From the NCBI GenBank assembly GCA_041685355.1, contig JAWLFY010000007.1:1-64000 (forward strand): a stretch of DNA of 64,000 nucleotides, in the 5' to 3' direction. This document shows, piece after piece, positions 32,104 to 40,418 of the stretch (the first letter of the stretch is position 1; every line of letters begins with the position of its first letter). The translations under genes and the position numbers were made by a program. The notes under the pieces are model-generated. The model was not told the origin of the DNA. It ran no database searches and worked only from the letters and a program-made list of their open reading frames with translations. This DNA is from JAWLFY01 sp041685355 (GTDB lineage: Bacteria; Planctomycetota; Planctomycetia; Pirellulales; Pirellulaceae).

Positions 32104-32190
32104 CTTGGCGAGTCATACGATGCGGCTTGGCGAGTACGATGCGGCTTGGCGAGTACGATGCGGCTTGGTGAGTACGGTGAGGCTTGGCGA
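32104..32190. repeat. Tandem array, about 4 x 19 bp
   Basis: Units CGGCTTGGCGAGTACGATG, clear at 32123-32141 and 32142-32160, with degenerate units before and after (CTTGGCGAGT at 32104, CGGCTTGGTGAGTACGGTG at 32161). Confidence 0.9.
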
Positions 32191-32260
32191 GGCGGGGGCA
32201 CCTCGGAGCGGAACTGCTAGCGACGGTCTCGAGACGGGATGCGGTCGCCTCTTGATAGGC

Positions 32261-32340
32261 GAAGTTGACAGAGATGTCGCGAAGTTGACAGAGATGTCGC
32301 GAAGTTGACAGAGACTTCGCGAAGTTGAAGGAGACGTGAC
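32261..32340. repeat. Tandem array, 4 x 20 bp
   Basis: Units GAAGTTGACAGAGATGTCGC (two perfect copies, 32261-32300), then GACTTCGC and GACGTGAC variants to 32340. Each unit carries a GCGAAGTTGAC box. It begins 220 bases before rplT. Confidence 0.93.
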
Positions 32341-32487
32341 GACGACGGAGACCGGCGTGGCCGGGATTTCCCGTCGGCTGGGCGAAACACGACGGGTCGA
32401 ACGGCGTTGCGACCGCCGGTGAACCCGTGGGGCCTGAGCCGGCACTTGACTTTCATGATTCAAATTTAGCTTTGGGATTCACGACCG

Positions 32488-32844
32488 ATGAAAACGAGCA
32501 AAGGCGCCGCCCGCCGGCAGTCGAAGAAGCGTCTTTTTAAGCGGGCCAAGGGTTACCGCGGCGGCCGCGGGAAGCTGACCCGGACGGTCAAAGAGACGTT
32601 GTTGCGGAGTGGCGCGTACGCGTTCCGCGACCGTCGCGTCCGGAAGCGTGAATTCCGCAAGCTGTGGATCATTCGGATCAACGCCGCCGTGCAGCAGGAG
32701 GGGCTCCGGTATAGCGAGTTCATCCACGGGCTGAAGAAGGCGGGGATCGAACTCGACCGAAAGACGTTGTCGGAGATGGCGATCGCCGACAAGGACGGGT
32801 TCAAGGCGGTATGCGACAAGGTGAAAGAGGCGTTGGCCGCGTAG
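32488..32844 (+). CDS. rplT: 50S ribosomal protein L20
   Basis: A 118-residue basic protein that binds 23S rRNA and is needed early in large-subunit assembly. The N-terminal segment RRQSKKRLFKRAKGYRGGRG and the WIIRINAA motif are typical; the length is standard. In other bacteria L20 represses its own operon by binding a leader structure; here the leader is occupied by tandem arrays, so the usual mimic structure is not obvious. Next downstream, 158 bases on, is pheS, a gene order also seen in other phyla. Confidence 0.98.
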   Translation: MKTSKGAARRQSKKRLFKRAKGYRGGRGKLTRTVKETLLRSGAYAFRDRRVRKREFRKLWIIRINAAVQQEGLRYSEFIHGLKKAGIELDRKTLSEMAIADKDGFKAVCDKVKEALAA

Positions 32845-33002
32845 CGTGTCCCCGGTCGCCGCACGTGTCTTTTGTCTTTTGCCGTGCGAAGGCCTTTTGT
32901 CATTTCAATGTCGTCATGTGACGTTTCGTCTTGTGAACCGTTCCTCGCCGCTTGAGGGGCTCTTCACGGTTTCCCTTGTCCGAGGGCCATTTTCCGGATC
33001 CG

Positions 33003-34037
33003 ATGTCGCTCCAGGATTTCCTTTCTCAGCTCGAACGACTCGACCGCGACGCGGCCGATGCATTCGCCGGCGCGAGCGACGCCGCCGCGGTCGAAGCGGC
33101 GCGGGTGCGGTTTTTGGGGGCGAAGAGCGGAGCGTTGAAGGACGTCCAGAAGCTGCTCGGCAAGATCGAACGCGGCGATAAGCCGGCCGCGGGAAAGCGT
33201 CTGAACGAAGTCAAACGGTCGATCCACTCGGCTTTCGAAGAGGCCCAGCGGCGACTCCAAGATTCGGCAGCTGACGGGGGCGGGCCAGACGAGACGTTCG
33301 ATCCGACACTTCCCGGAACCCGGCCTCGGATCGGGCATATCCACCCGATCACGCAAACGATCGGGCACCTGATGGAGATCATGGGTCGGATGGGGTTTGA
33401 GGCGGCCGAGGGGCCGGAGGTGGAAGACACGTGGCATAACTTCGTCGCGTTGAACATTCCCGAAGACCATCCGGCACGCGACCCGCTCGACAACTTTTAC
33501 TTGGCGACCGCCGACGCGTCGCAGCGACGAAACACCGAGGGGACCTGTCTGCTGCGGAGCCAGACGAGCACCGTCCAGATCCGAGTGATGGAAGGGCGTC
33601 AGCCGCCGATCCGGGTGATTTCGCTCGGACGCGTCTACCGTCCCGACGCGCCCGACGCGACGCATTTCCCGATGTTCCATCAGATGGAAGGGTTGCTCGT
33701 CGACGAGCACGTCACGATGGCCAACCTGAAGACCGTGCTCAGCGTGTTCGCGTCGAGCTACTTGGGGGGTGACGTCGAGATCCGGTTTCGGCCCTCGTTC
33801 TTTCCGTTCACCGAACCGAGCGTCGAAGTCGACTTCTTGTGGAACGGCAGTTGGGTCGAGTTCGGCGGGGCGGGGATGGTCGACCCGGACGTGTTTCGGG
33901 CGGTCGGTTACGACCCCGATCGCGTCAGCGGGTTTGCGTTCGGTCTGGGCGTCGAACGGCTCTGCATGCGGCGACACGGGATTACCGACATCCGAGACTT
34001 ATACAGCGGCGACCTGAGATTCTTGTCCCAGTTCTGA
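33003..34037 (+). CDS. pheS: Phenylalanyl-tRNA synthetase alpha subunit
   Basis: Catalytic subunit of the alpha2-beta2 enzyme that charges tRNA-Phe. The 344-residue protein has the N-terminal coiled coil (about 1-85) and the class II core: motif 1 near HPITQTIGHLMEIMGRMGFE, motif 2 around RTQTS-like LLRSQTSTVQIR and RPDAPDATHFPMFHQMEG, motif 3 GFAFGLGVERL. The ATG at 33003 is chosen from the family N-terminus; no strong ribosome site is seen, and a TTG at 32952 would add 17 unrelated residues. pheT follows after 37 bases, so the subunits are made from one transcript. Confidence 0.97.
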   Translation: MSLQDFLSQLERLDRDAADAFAGASDAAAVEAARVRFLGAKSGALKDVQKLLGKIERGDKPAAGKRLNEVKRSIHSAFEEAQRRLQDSAADGGGPDETFDPTLPGTRPRIGHIHPITQTIGHLMEIMGRMGFEAAEGPEVEDTWHNFVALNIPEDHPARDPLDNFYLATADASQRRNTEGTCLLRSQTSTVQIRVMEGRQPPIRVISLGRVYRPDAPDATHFPMFHQMEGLLVDEHVTMANLKTVLSVFASSYLGGDVEIRFRPSFFPFTEPSVEVDFLWNGSWVEFGGAGMVDPDVFRAVGYDPDRVSGFAFGLGVERLCMRRHGITDIRDLYSGDLRFLSQF

Positions 34038-34074
34038 CGACGGCCGCGAGACGTTCGAGAGAGAAAGGGCCGCC

Positions 34075-36120
34075 ATGCTGGTGAGTTGGAAATGGTTGTC
34101 GCGTTACGTCGACTTGTCGATGGACGTCGGCGAACTCGAAGACCGTTTAAGCTTTTCCGGGCTGAACCACGAGTCGACCGAGCGAGTCGGAGACGACGTC
34201 GTGATCGACTTGGAGGTGACGAGCAATCGCGGGGATTGTTTGGGGCACCTCGGCGTCGCCCGCGAGATCGGGGTGTTGTACGACTTGCCGGTCCGTTTCC
34301 CCGAGCCGTCGATCGAGAGCGGTGGGGCCGCGGTCGAATCGTCGTTGGGAGTCGAGAACCGGTTCCCCGAAGCTTGTCCGCGATACACCGCACGGCTGAT
34401 CCGAGGGGTCCGGGTCGGGCCGAGTCCAGGGTGGGTCGTCGCGTTCCTCGAGGCGGTCGGGATTCGGTCGGTCAACAACGTCGTCGACGCGACGAATTAC
34501 GTGATGTTCGAGTGTGGCCAACCGCTCCACGCGTTCGACTACGCGAACGTGTCCGGCAACAAGATCGTGGTCCGCCCCGCCGCGGCCGGGGAAACGATGA
34601 AGGCGATCGACCACCGCGAGTACACGCTCGAGGAGACGATGTGCGTGATCGCGGACGCCGAGCGGGCGTCGGCGGTGGCGGGAGTGATGGGAGGCGCCGA
34701 GTCGGAGGTGAGCGAGTCGACGCGGGACTTGGTCATCGAGGCGGCGGTGTTCACCCCGTTGTCGGTCCGTCGCACGGCGCGGGCGCTGAAGCTCCATAGC
34801 CCGTCGTCGTATCGGTTCGAACGTCGTGTCGATCCGGCGGGGGTGGATTGGGCGAGCCGAAGGGTGTGCCAATTGATCGTCGAGTGGGCCGGGGGGGAGG
34901 TCGCGCCGGGTGTCATCGACACGGCGCCGAAAGTTTCCCCGAGGTCCCCGGTCGTGCTCCGTGAGGGCCAGCTCGAACGGATCTTGGGGGTGCGGATCGA
35001 ACCGGCGGAGGTCGAGCGGATCTTGCTGGCGCTCGGGTGCGTCGCGTCCCAGGATGGCGGAGACGCGTCAGTTCCTCAAGACGCGTCGGGCGTCGCTTAC
35101 GTGCCGCCGTCGTGGCGTCACGATCTGGCTCGCGAGGCGGACTTGATCGAGGAGGTCGCGCGGGTTCACGGGTACGACAAGATCCCGAGCGATTCTCCGA
35201 TCCCGGTGACCCCCAGCGGGCGGCGTCCGTTCGACACGTCGATGGAGCGGGTACGGGGGATCTTGACCGCTTCGGGGTTGAGCGAGGCGATGACGCCGAG
35301 CGTCGTCACGCAGCGGCTCGACGAATCGGTGAGCCCCTGGACCGACCTGCCGTCACTGCGGACGCAAACCTCGATGTTGGAAGGGGCCCAGCGTCTGCGG
35401 CGGTCGCTGATCCCGAGTCTGCTTTCGAGCCGGGGCCACAACTCGGCGGCGGCGAACTTGGAGGCGGACCTGTTCGAAATCGCACATATCTATCTGCCCG
35501 GCGACGGCGACGAGGCGTTGCCGACGGAGGAGTATTGTTTGGGGATGGTGAGCGGCATCGACTTCTATCGGCTGAAGGGGATCGTCGAAGCGTTATGCGA
35601 GCGGATGGGGGTGACCGACCCGTTGACGGTCGAGTCGTGTGAGCGCCCCGGGTTCGCGGGGCGTGGGGCGATCGAGATGAAACTCGGGGAAACCCGATTC
35701 GGATATTTGGGGTTGATCGACGAATCGTTGTTGAAGCGATGGAAGATTTCGGCCCCGGTGGTGGCGGCCGAACTGTCCCTCTCGTTGTTGGTCGATCGGG
35801 CCCGGTTGGTGCCACAGCAGCGCCCGATCAGCCCGTTCCCGTCGATCGAGCGGGACTTGAACTTCGTGCTCGGCGATTCGGTGCGATGGGACGCGCTCGA
35901 ACGAACGGTTCGGGCATCGGTCGGTTCGGAGTTGGCGGACGTGACGTATCGCGAGACGTACCGCGACGCGAGCAAAGACGGCGAGGGCCGGAAGCGGGTC
36001 TTGTTCACGGTGCAATTGCAGAGTCACCAAGAGACGCTCAGCGGGGACCGCGCCGACGCCTTGGTCGACTCGATCGTCGAGGCGTGTCGGGATCGCTTGC
36101 AGGCGGAATTACTCCGCTGA
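34075..36120 (+). CDS. pheT: Phenylalanyl-tRNA synthetase beta subunit, short form
   Basis: Beta subunit, 681 residues against about 795 in E. coli. After the start MLVSWKWLSRYVDL the sequence runs in about 45 residues straight to the segment IDLEVTSNRGDCLGHLGVARE, so the EMAP-II/tRNA-binding (OB-fold) domain normally at about 40-150 is missing. The B3/B4 editing region (NVVDATNYVMFECGQPLHAF), the B5 domain, the catalytic-like core and the C-terminal anticodon-binding FDX-ACB domain (PSIERDLNFVL) are present. The gap is clean, with no frameshift, so this is a true compact form. It follows pheS by 37 bases, with GAGAGAAAGGG as ribosome site. Confidence 0.96.
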   Translation: MLVSWKWLSRYVDLSMDVGELEDRLSFSGLNHESTERVGDDVVIDLEVTSNRGDCLGHLGVAREIGVLYDLPVRFPEPSIESGGAAVESSLGVENRFPEACPRYTARLIRGVRVGPSPGWVVAFLEAVGIRSVNNVVDATNYVMFECGQPLHAFDYANVSGNKIVVRPAAAGETMKAIDHREYTLEETMCVIADAERASAVAGVMGGAESEVSESTRDLVIEAAVFTPLSVRRTARALKLHSPSSYRFERRVDPAGVDWASRRVCQLIVEWAGGEVAPGVIDTAPKVSPRSPVVLREGQLERILGVRIEPAEVERILLALGCVASQDGGDASVPQDASGVAYVPPSWRHDLAREADLIEEVARVHGYDKIPSDSPIPVTPSGRRPFDTSMERVRGILTASGLSEAMTPSVVTQRLDESVSPWTDLPSLRTQTSMLEGAQRLRRSLIPSLLSSRGHNSAAANLEADLFEIAHIYLPGDGDEALPTEEYCLGMVSGIDFYRLKGIVEALCERMGVTDPLTVESCERPGFAGRGAIEMKLGETRFGYLGLIDESLLKRWKISAPVVAAELSLSLLVDRARLVPQQRPISPFPSIERDLNFVLGDSVRWDALERTVRASVGSELADVTYRETYRDASKDGEGRKRVLFTVQLQSHQETLSGDRADALVDSIVEACRDRLQAELLR

Positions 36121-36189
36121 GGGATCGGCTCGGAGATCGCGTCGCCCAGGAAGGCCCGTCGCCCAGGAAGGATTGAGAAAGTAGCAACG

Positions 36190-37773
36190 ATGAGTGTCAA
36201 CCCGATCGATCTGAGCCAGTACGGGATCGCCGTCGACGACGTGATCCACAACGCGACCCCCGCGCGGCTGTACGAATACGCGATCGTCGACCACCACGCG
36301 GTGATCGCCGCGTCGGGCGCGTTGGCGACCCGCAGCGGTGACAAGACCGGTCGGAGCCCGCGGGACAAGCGGATCGTCGACGAGCCCGACACCAGCGGGG
36401 ACATTTGGTGGGGCGATGTCAACATCCGGCTGACGTCGCGGTCGTTCGCGATCAACCGGCAACGGGCGGTCGATTATCTCAATACCCGCCCCCGGATTTT
36501 CGTGTTCGACGGCTATGCCGGGTGGGCGCCGGAGTACCAGATCAAGGTCCGGGTGATCGCCGAAAGCGCGTATCACGCGTTATTCATGCACAACATGTTG
36601 ATCCGCCCGACGCCGCAGCAGCTCGCCGAGTTTGGCGAACCCGACATGGTGATCTTGAACGCCGGTTCGTTCCCGGCGAATCCGTACACGGCACAGATGA
36701 CGAGCACGACCAGCATCGACTTGTCGTTCGAGCAGGGCGAGTTGGTGATTTTGGGGACCCAGTACGCCGGCGAGATGAAGAAGGGCGTGTTCACGGTGAT
36801 GAATTACTGGATGCCCCGGCGTGGGGTGCTCAGCATGCACTGCAGCGCGAACGAGTCGGAGTCGGGGAGCGTGTCGCTTTTCTTCGGCCTCTCGGGGACC
36901 GGCAAGACGACCCTTTCGACCGATCCGCGTCGACGGCTGATCGGCGACGACGAGCATTGTTGGAGCGACGAGGGGGTGTTCAACATCGAAGGGGGATGCT
37001 ATGCGAAGGTGATCCACCTGAGCGAAAAGAACGAGCCGGAGATTTTCCAGGCGATCCGCTACGGCGCGGTTTTGGAGAACGTGGTCTTTGACGAAACGAC
37101 TCACGAGGTGAACTACGACGACGCGTCGATCACCGAAAACACCCGCGTCGCTTACCCGATCGAGTTCATCGAGAAGGCGAAACTGCCGTGCGTGGGAGGG
37201 CACCCCGAGCACATCATCTTCCTGACGTGCGACGCGTTCGGCGTCCTCCCCCCGGTCGCCAAGTTGACGCCCGAGCAGGCGATGTATCACTTCGTCAGCG
37301 GCTACACGGCGAAGATCGCGGGGACGGAGATGAACGTGACCGAGCCGACCGCGACGTTCAGCGCTTGCTTCGGTGCCGCGTTCTTGGTGTGGCACCCGGC
37401 GAAGTATGCGGAACTGCTTGCCGAGCGGATCCGCCGACACGGGAGTCAGGTTTGGCTGGTCAACACCGGTTGGACCGGCGGGGCGTACGGCGTCGGCGAG
37501 CGGATGAGTTTGCGACATACCCGCCGGATCATCGACGCGATCCACGACGGGACGCTCGACGCCGCCGAGTACCGGAGCGACCCGCAATTCGGGTTCGAGG
37601 TCCCGCTCCGCTGCGACCCGATCCCGTCGCGAACGCTTTGGCCGCGAGACGCGTGGGCCGATCCCGAGTCGTACGACAGCGCGGCGCGGCGGTTGGCGGA
37701 CCTGTTCCGGCAAAACTTCAAACAGTTCGAGTCGGGTGCCAGCGAGGCGATCCGGCTGGCGGGCCCGAAGTAA
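36190..37773 (+). CDS. pckA: Phosphoenolpyruvate carboxykinase (ATP)
   Basis: Converts oxaloacetate and ATP to phosphoenolpyruvate, CO2 and ADP, the entry step of gluconeogenesis. The 527-residue protein shows the substrate loop GRSPRDK (54-60), the P-loop GLSGTGKTT (233-241), the metal site GDDEHCW and the DETTHEVNYDD and TENTRVAYP segments. The ribosome site AGGAAGG lies in a short direct repeat (CGTCGCCCAGGAAGG twice) just upstream. ppdK at 56784 supplies the other main PEP-forming or PEP-using step. It has no transcriptional partner that I can assign; the M16 peptidase genes follow after 107 bases. Confidence 0.97.
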   Translation: MSVNPIDLSQYGIAVDDVIHNATPARLYEYAIVDHHAVIAASGALATRSGDKTGRSPRDKRIVDEPDTSGDIWWGDVNIRLTSRSFAINRQRAVDYLNTRPRIFVFDGYAGWAPEYQIKVRVIAESAYHALFMHNMLIRPTPQQLAEFGEPDMVILNAGSFPANPYTAQMTSTTSIDLSFEQGELVILGTQYAGEMKKGVFTVMNYWMPRRGVLSMHCSANESESGSVSLFFGLSGTGKTTLSTDPRRRLIGDDEHCWSDEGVFNIEGGCYAKVIHLSEKNEPEIFQAIRYGAVLENVVFDETTHEVNYDDASITENTRVAYPIEFIEKAKLPCVGGHPEHIIFLTCDAFGVLPPVAKLTPEQAMYHFVSGYTAKIAGTEMNVTEPTATFSACFGAAFLVWHPAKYAELLAERIRRHGSQVWLVNTGWTGGAYGVGERMSLRHTRRIIDAIHDGTLDAAEYRSDPQFGFEVPLRCDPIPSRTLWPRDAWADPESYDSAARRLADLFRQNFKQFESGASEAIRLAGPK

Positions 37774-37880
37774 GGCGTCTCCCGACAGGCCCGAGGGAAA
37801 GCTTTTCGCGGTGGAGACGGGGGAAAGTTGATCGCCACGAATCGAGACACGAATCGAGACACACATCGAAGGAGAGAGTC

Positions 37881-39152
37881 CTGAACACGACGCTTCCTAC
37901 CGAGTCGGTGATTCGGACCGCATCGCTCGACAACGGGATGACGGTGATCGTTCAGCCGATGCCGTGGTTGCGGACCGCGGCGTTCGCGTTGTCCTTGCGG
38001 GCGGGGGTCAACGCCGAGTCGGATTCCCAAGAGGGTTTGGCGGGGCTCGTGTGCGAGATGGTGCAGCGGGGTGCCGGGGCGTATTCCAGCCGTGACCTGG
38101 TGTCGGCCCAGGACAACTTGGGGATCGATCGCGGCGGAGGGGTTTCGACGGCCAATGTGTCCTACACCGCCGCGATGCCGGCCGAGTCGTTGGCCGCCGC
38201 GCTCGAGCTGTACGCGGAGATCGTGCGGCGTCCGCATTTGCCGAGCGACCAGCTCGACGACGCGCGGCTGATGGCGATCCAGGAGCTGCGGGCGATCGAG
38301 GACGAGCCGACCCAACGGCTGATGCGGCGGCTGCGACGGCTTCATTACGGCGATCGGTTGGGACGGCCGAGCCAGGGGACGATGACCAGTCTTGCCGCGA
38401 TCACCGCGGACGACGTGCGGCGTTTTTACACCGATCATTACCACGCCGGCGGGTCGGTTTTGGCCGTCGCCGGGAACGTCCGCTTCGACGACGTGATGGC
38501 TTGGGCACGCGAGGCGTTCGAGAGTTGGAAGTCGGGGACGCCGGTCCCTTTGGCCGATCGTGAGGCGGGCGGGTTGAAGGAGCACCTGCAAGCCGATTCG
38601 AGTCAGACCCATATCGGATTTTCGTTCGACTCGATCCCGTTCGGGCACGACGATTACTTCCGGATGCGCGCCGGCATCGGGATTCTCAGCGACGGGATGA
38701 GCAGCCGGCTGTTCGATCGCGTGCGGGAACAGCGGGGGCTCTGTTATTCGGTCGGCACCCAGTGTCACTCGCTCCCGGGCGCCGCGGGGGTGTTCGGATA
38801 CGCGGGGACGACCCCCGAGCGGGCCCAGGAGACGCTCGACGTGACGCTTCACGAGATCGAACATCTGAGCGACGATTTATCGGCCGACGAGCTGGAACGC
38901 TGGAAGGTGCGGATCGAGAGCAGCTTGATCATGGAGCAAGAGTCGAGCGCTTCGCGGGCATCTTCGTTGGCTTCCGATTGGGAACAGCTCGGCCGGGTGA
39001 TGACGACCGAAGAACTCGAGTCGCGGATCGAGTCGTTAACGCTCGAAGACGTAGCGGGTTATTGGGCGGCGCATCGGCCGAGCGGATACCGGGTCGTCAC
39101 GTTGGGGCCCGCCGCGCTTGAGACACCCACCGCCCCCGAGGGAAACGAATGA
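37881..39152 (+). CDS. M16-family peptidase subunit, zinc site lost
   Basis: An insulinase-like M16B protein of about 423 residues. The segment aligned to the zinc motif of active members reads EGLAGLVCEMVQRG (51-64), so HxxEH is absent and the subunit is probably non-catalytic, like the alpha subunit of mitochondrial processing peptidase. The C-terminal half keeps the fold (SRLFDRVREQRGLCYSVG). The start is uncertain: CTG at 37881 behind GGAGAGA fits the family N-terminus best, and the next ATG at 37939 would remove the first strand. It overlaps the active subunit gene by four bases, so a heterodimer is likely. No signal peptide is clear. Confidence 0.88.
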   Translation: MNTTLPTESVIRTASLDNGMTVIVQPMPWLRTAAFALSLRAGVNAESDSQEGLAGLVCEMVQRGAGAYSSRDLVSAQDNLGIDRGGGVSTANVSYTAAMPAESLAAALELYAEIVRRPHLPSDQLDDARLMAIQELRAIEDEPTQRLMRRLRRLHYGDRLGRPSQGTMTSLAAITADDVRRFYTDHYHAGGSVLAVAGNVRFDDVMAWAREAFESWKSGTPVPLADREAGGLKEHLQADSSQTHIGFSFDSIPFGHDDYFRMRAGIGILSDGMSSRLFDRVREQRGLCYSVGTQCHSLPGAAGVFGYAGTTPERAQETLDVTLHEIEHLSDDLSADELERWKVRIESSLIMEQESSASRASSLASDWEQLGRVMTTEELESRIESLTLEDVAGYWAAHRPSGYRVVTLGPAALETPTAPEGNE

Positions 39153-40411
39153 CCGAATTCCGACACGTGACCCTGTCGAACGGCCTGCGGGTTGTGGGGG
39201 AACTGGACCGGCGGGCTTACTCCGCGGCGCTCGGTTATTTCGTCGCCGCCGGGGCGCGGCACGAGACCGACCCGGAGTCGGGTCTGAGCCATTTCCTGGA
39301 GCACATGATGTTCAAGGGGACGGCCAAACGGACGGCCGCCGACGTCAACCGCGAGCTCGACGAGTTGGGGGGGCAGAGTAACGCCTACACGTCGGAGGAG
39401 ACGACGGTGTACTACGCGGCGGTGTTGCCAAAGTTCCAGGACCGCGCCGTCGAGTTGCTCACCGACATCCTCAGCCCGACCCTCGACGAGGACGAGTTCC
39501 AAATGGAGCGGAACGTGATCTTGGAGGAGATCGCGAAATACGAGGACCAGCCCCCGTTCGGCGCGTTCGAGCGGGCGATGGAGCTCCACTTCACGCCGCG
39601 GGGACTGGGGCGGCGGGTGTTGGGGACCGAGGCGTCGATCCGGGACATGTCTGCGGCGCGAATGCGGGAGTATTTCTTTCGCCGTTACCGACCCGAGAAC
39701 ATCGTGCTGGCGGCGACCGGGAACGTCGACTTTGACGGGTTGGTCGCGGAGGCCGAGCGGCTGACCGACCGTTGGCGGGACCGACCGATCCCCGCCACGC
39801 CAACGCCGGACGTTCCCGATCGGCTGCCCGACGGGATTTCGCTCGAGACGCAGCTGGAGATTCCCGACGCGGCGCAGTCGTACCTCGTTCAGCTGGTTCC
39901 CGGGCCGACGATGTCGTCGCAGGATCGGTACGTCGTGCGGATGCTCGCTTCGATCCTCGGCGACGAAGGGGGGAGTCGGATGTTTTGGGATCTGATCGAC
40001 ACCGGGCGGGCGGAGGTCGCGACGTTGTGGTCGCAAGAATTCGCCGAAGCGGGGGCGATCTTCCGATATCTGGTGTGCGGTCCGGAGGAGATGGAATCGA
40101 ACCGGCGGCTGACGGACGAGATCGTCGAGCGGGCGTCCGACGCGGGGATTCGGCAACAAGAGTTGAGTGAGGCGATCAACAAGACCGTCGCCGGCTGTAT
40201 CATGCAGAGCGAACGTCCGAGCGGTCGACTGTTCGGACTCGGGACCCGATGGCTGATCGGCGAGGAATACATCGGCCTCGACGACCTGCTCGATCGATAC
40301 CGTCGCGTCACCGTCGAATCGGTAGGGCGTGCGGCCCGTGACTACCTGACCCATCCACCCACGACGGTGTTGGCCGCCGCGTCGAACGCGGAGCAACGCG
40401 TGACGGTTTGA
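39149..40411 (+). CDS. M16-family zinc peptidase, active subunit
   Basis: A 420-residue M16B peptidase with an intact inverted zinc motif HFLEH (His48, Glu51, His52) and the distal ligand pair near Glu126-Glu127 (NVILEEIAKYED), at the spacing usual for the family. Its C-terminal half carries FGLGTRWLIGEEYI and other M16C-like elements. The start overlaps the stop of the inactive subunit gene by four bases (ATGA), so the pair is translated together and resembles the alpha/beta design of mitochondrial processing peptidase. Likely substrates are small peptides or protein signal segments; none can be named from sequence. Confidence 0.94.
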   Translation: MTEFRHVTLSNGLRVVGELDRRAYSAALGYFVAAGARHETDPESGLSHFLEHMMFKGTAKRTAADVNRELDELGGQSNAYTSEETTVYYAAVLPKFQDRAVELLTDILSPTLDEDEFQMERNVILEEIAKYEDQPPFGAFERAMELHFTPRGLGRRVLGTEASIRDMSAARMREYFFRRYRPENIVLAATGNVDFDGLVAEAERLTDRWRDRPIPATPTPDVPDRLPDGISLETQLEIPDAAQSYLVQLVPGPTMSSQDRYVVRMLASILGDEGGSRMFWDLIDTGRAEVATLWSQEFAEAGAIFRYLVCGPEEMESNRRLTDEIVERASDAGIRQQELSEAINKTVAGCIMQSERPSGRLFGLGTRWLIGEEYIGLDDLLDRYRRVTVESVGRAARDYLTHPPTTVLAAASNAEQRVTV

Positions 40412-40418
40412 CCTCCCC

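Larger units (their letters stand above)
32097..32487. other. Long repeat-filled spacer between rpmI and rplT
   Basis: 391 bases with a roughly 4 x 19 bp array (32104-32190) and a 4 x 20 bp array (32261-32340), no gene and no clear terminator. The last 20 bases (CATGATTCAAATTTAGC) are unusually AT-rich. It is the leader of rplT if the two genes are co-transcribed. Confidence 0.65.

Noticed and set aside
32097..32487. Small gene between rpmI and rplT
   Set aside because: All frames are built from the tandem units, with no ribosome site; the region is better explained as a repeat-filled leader.
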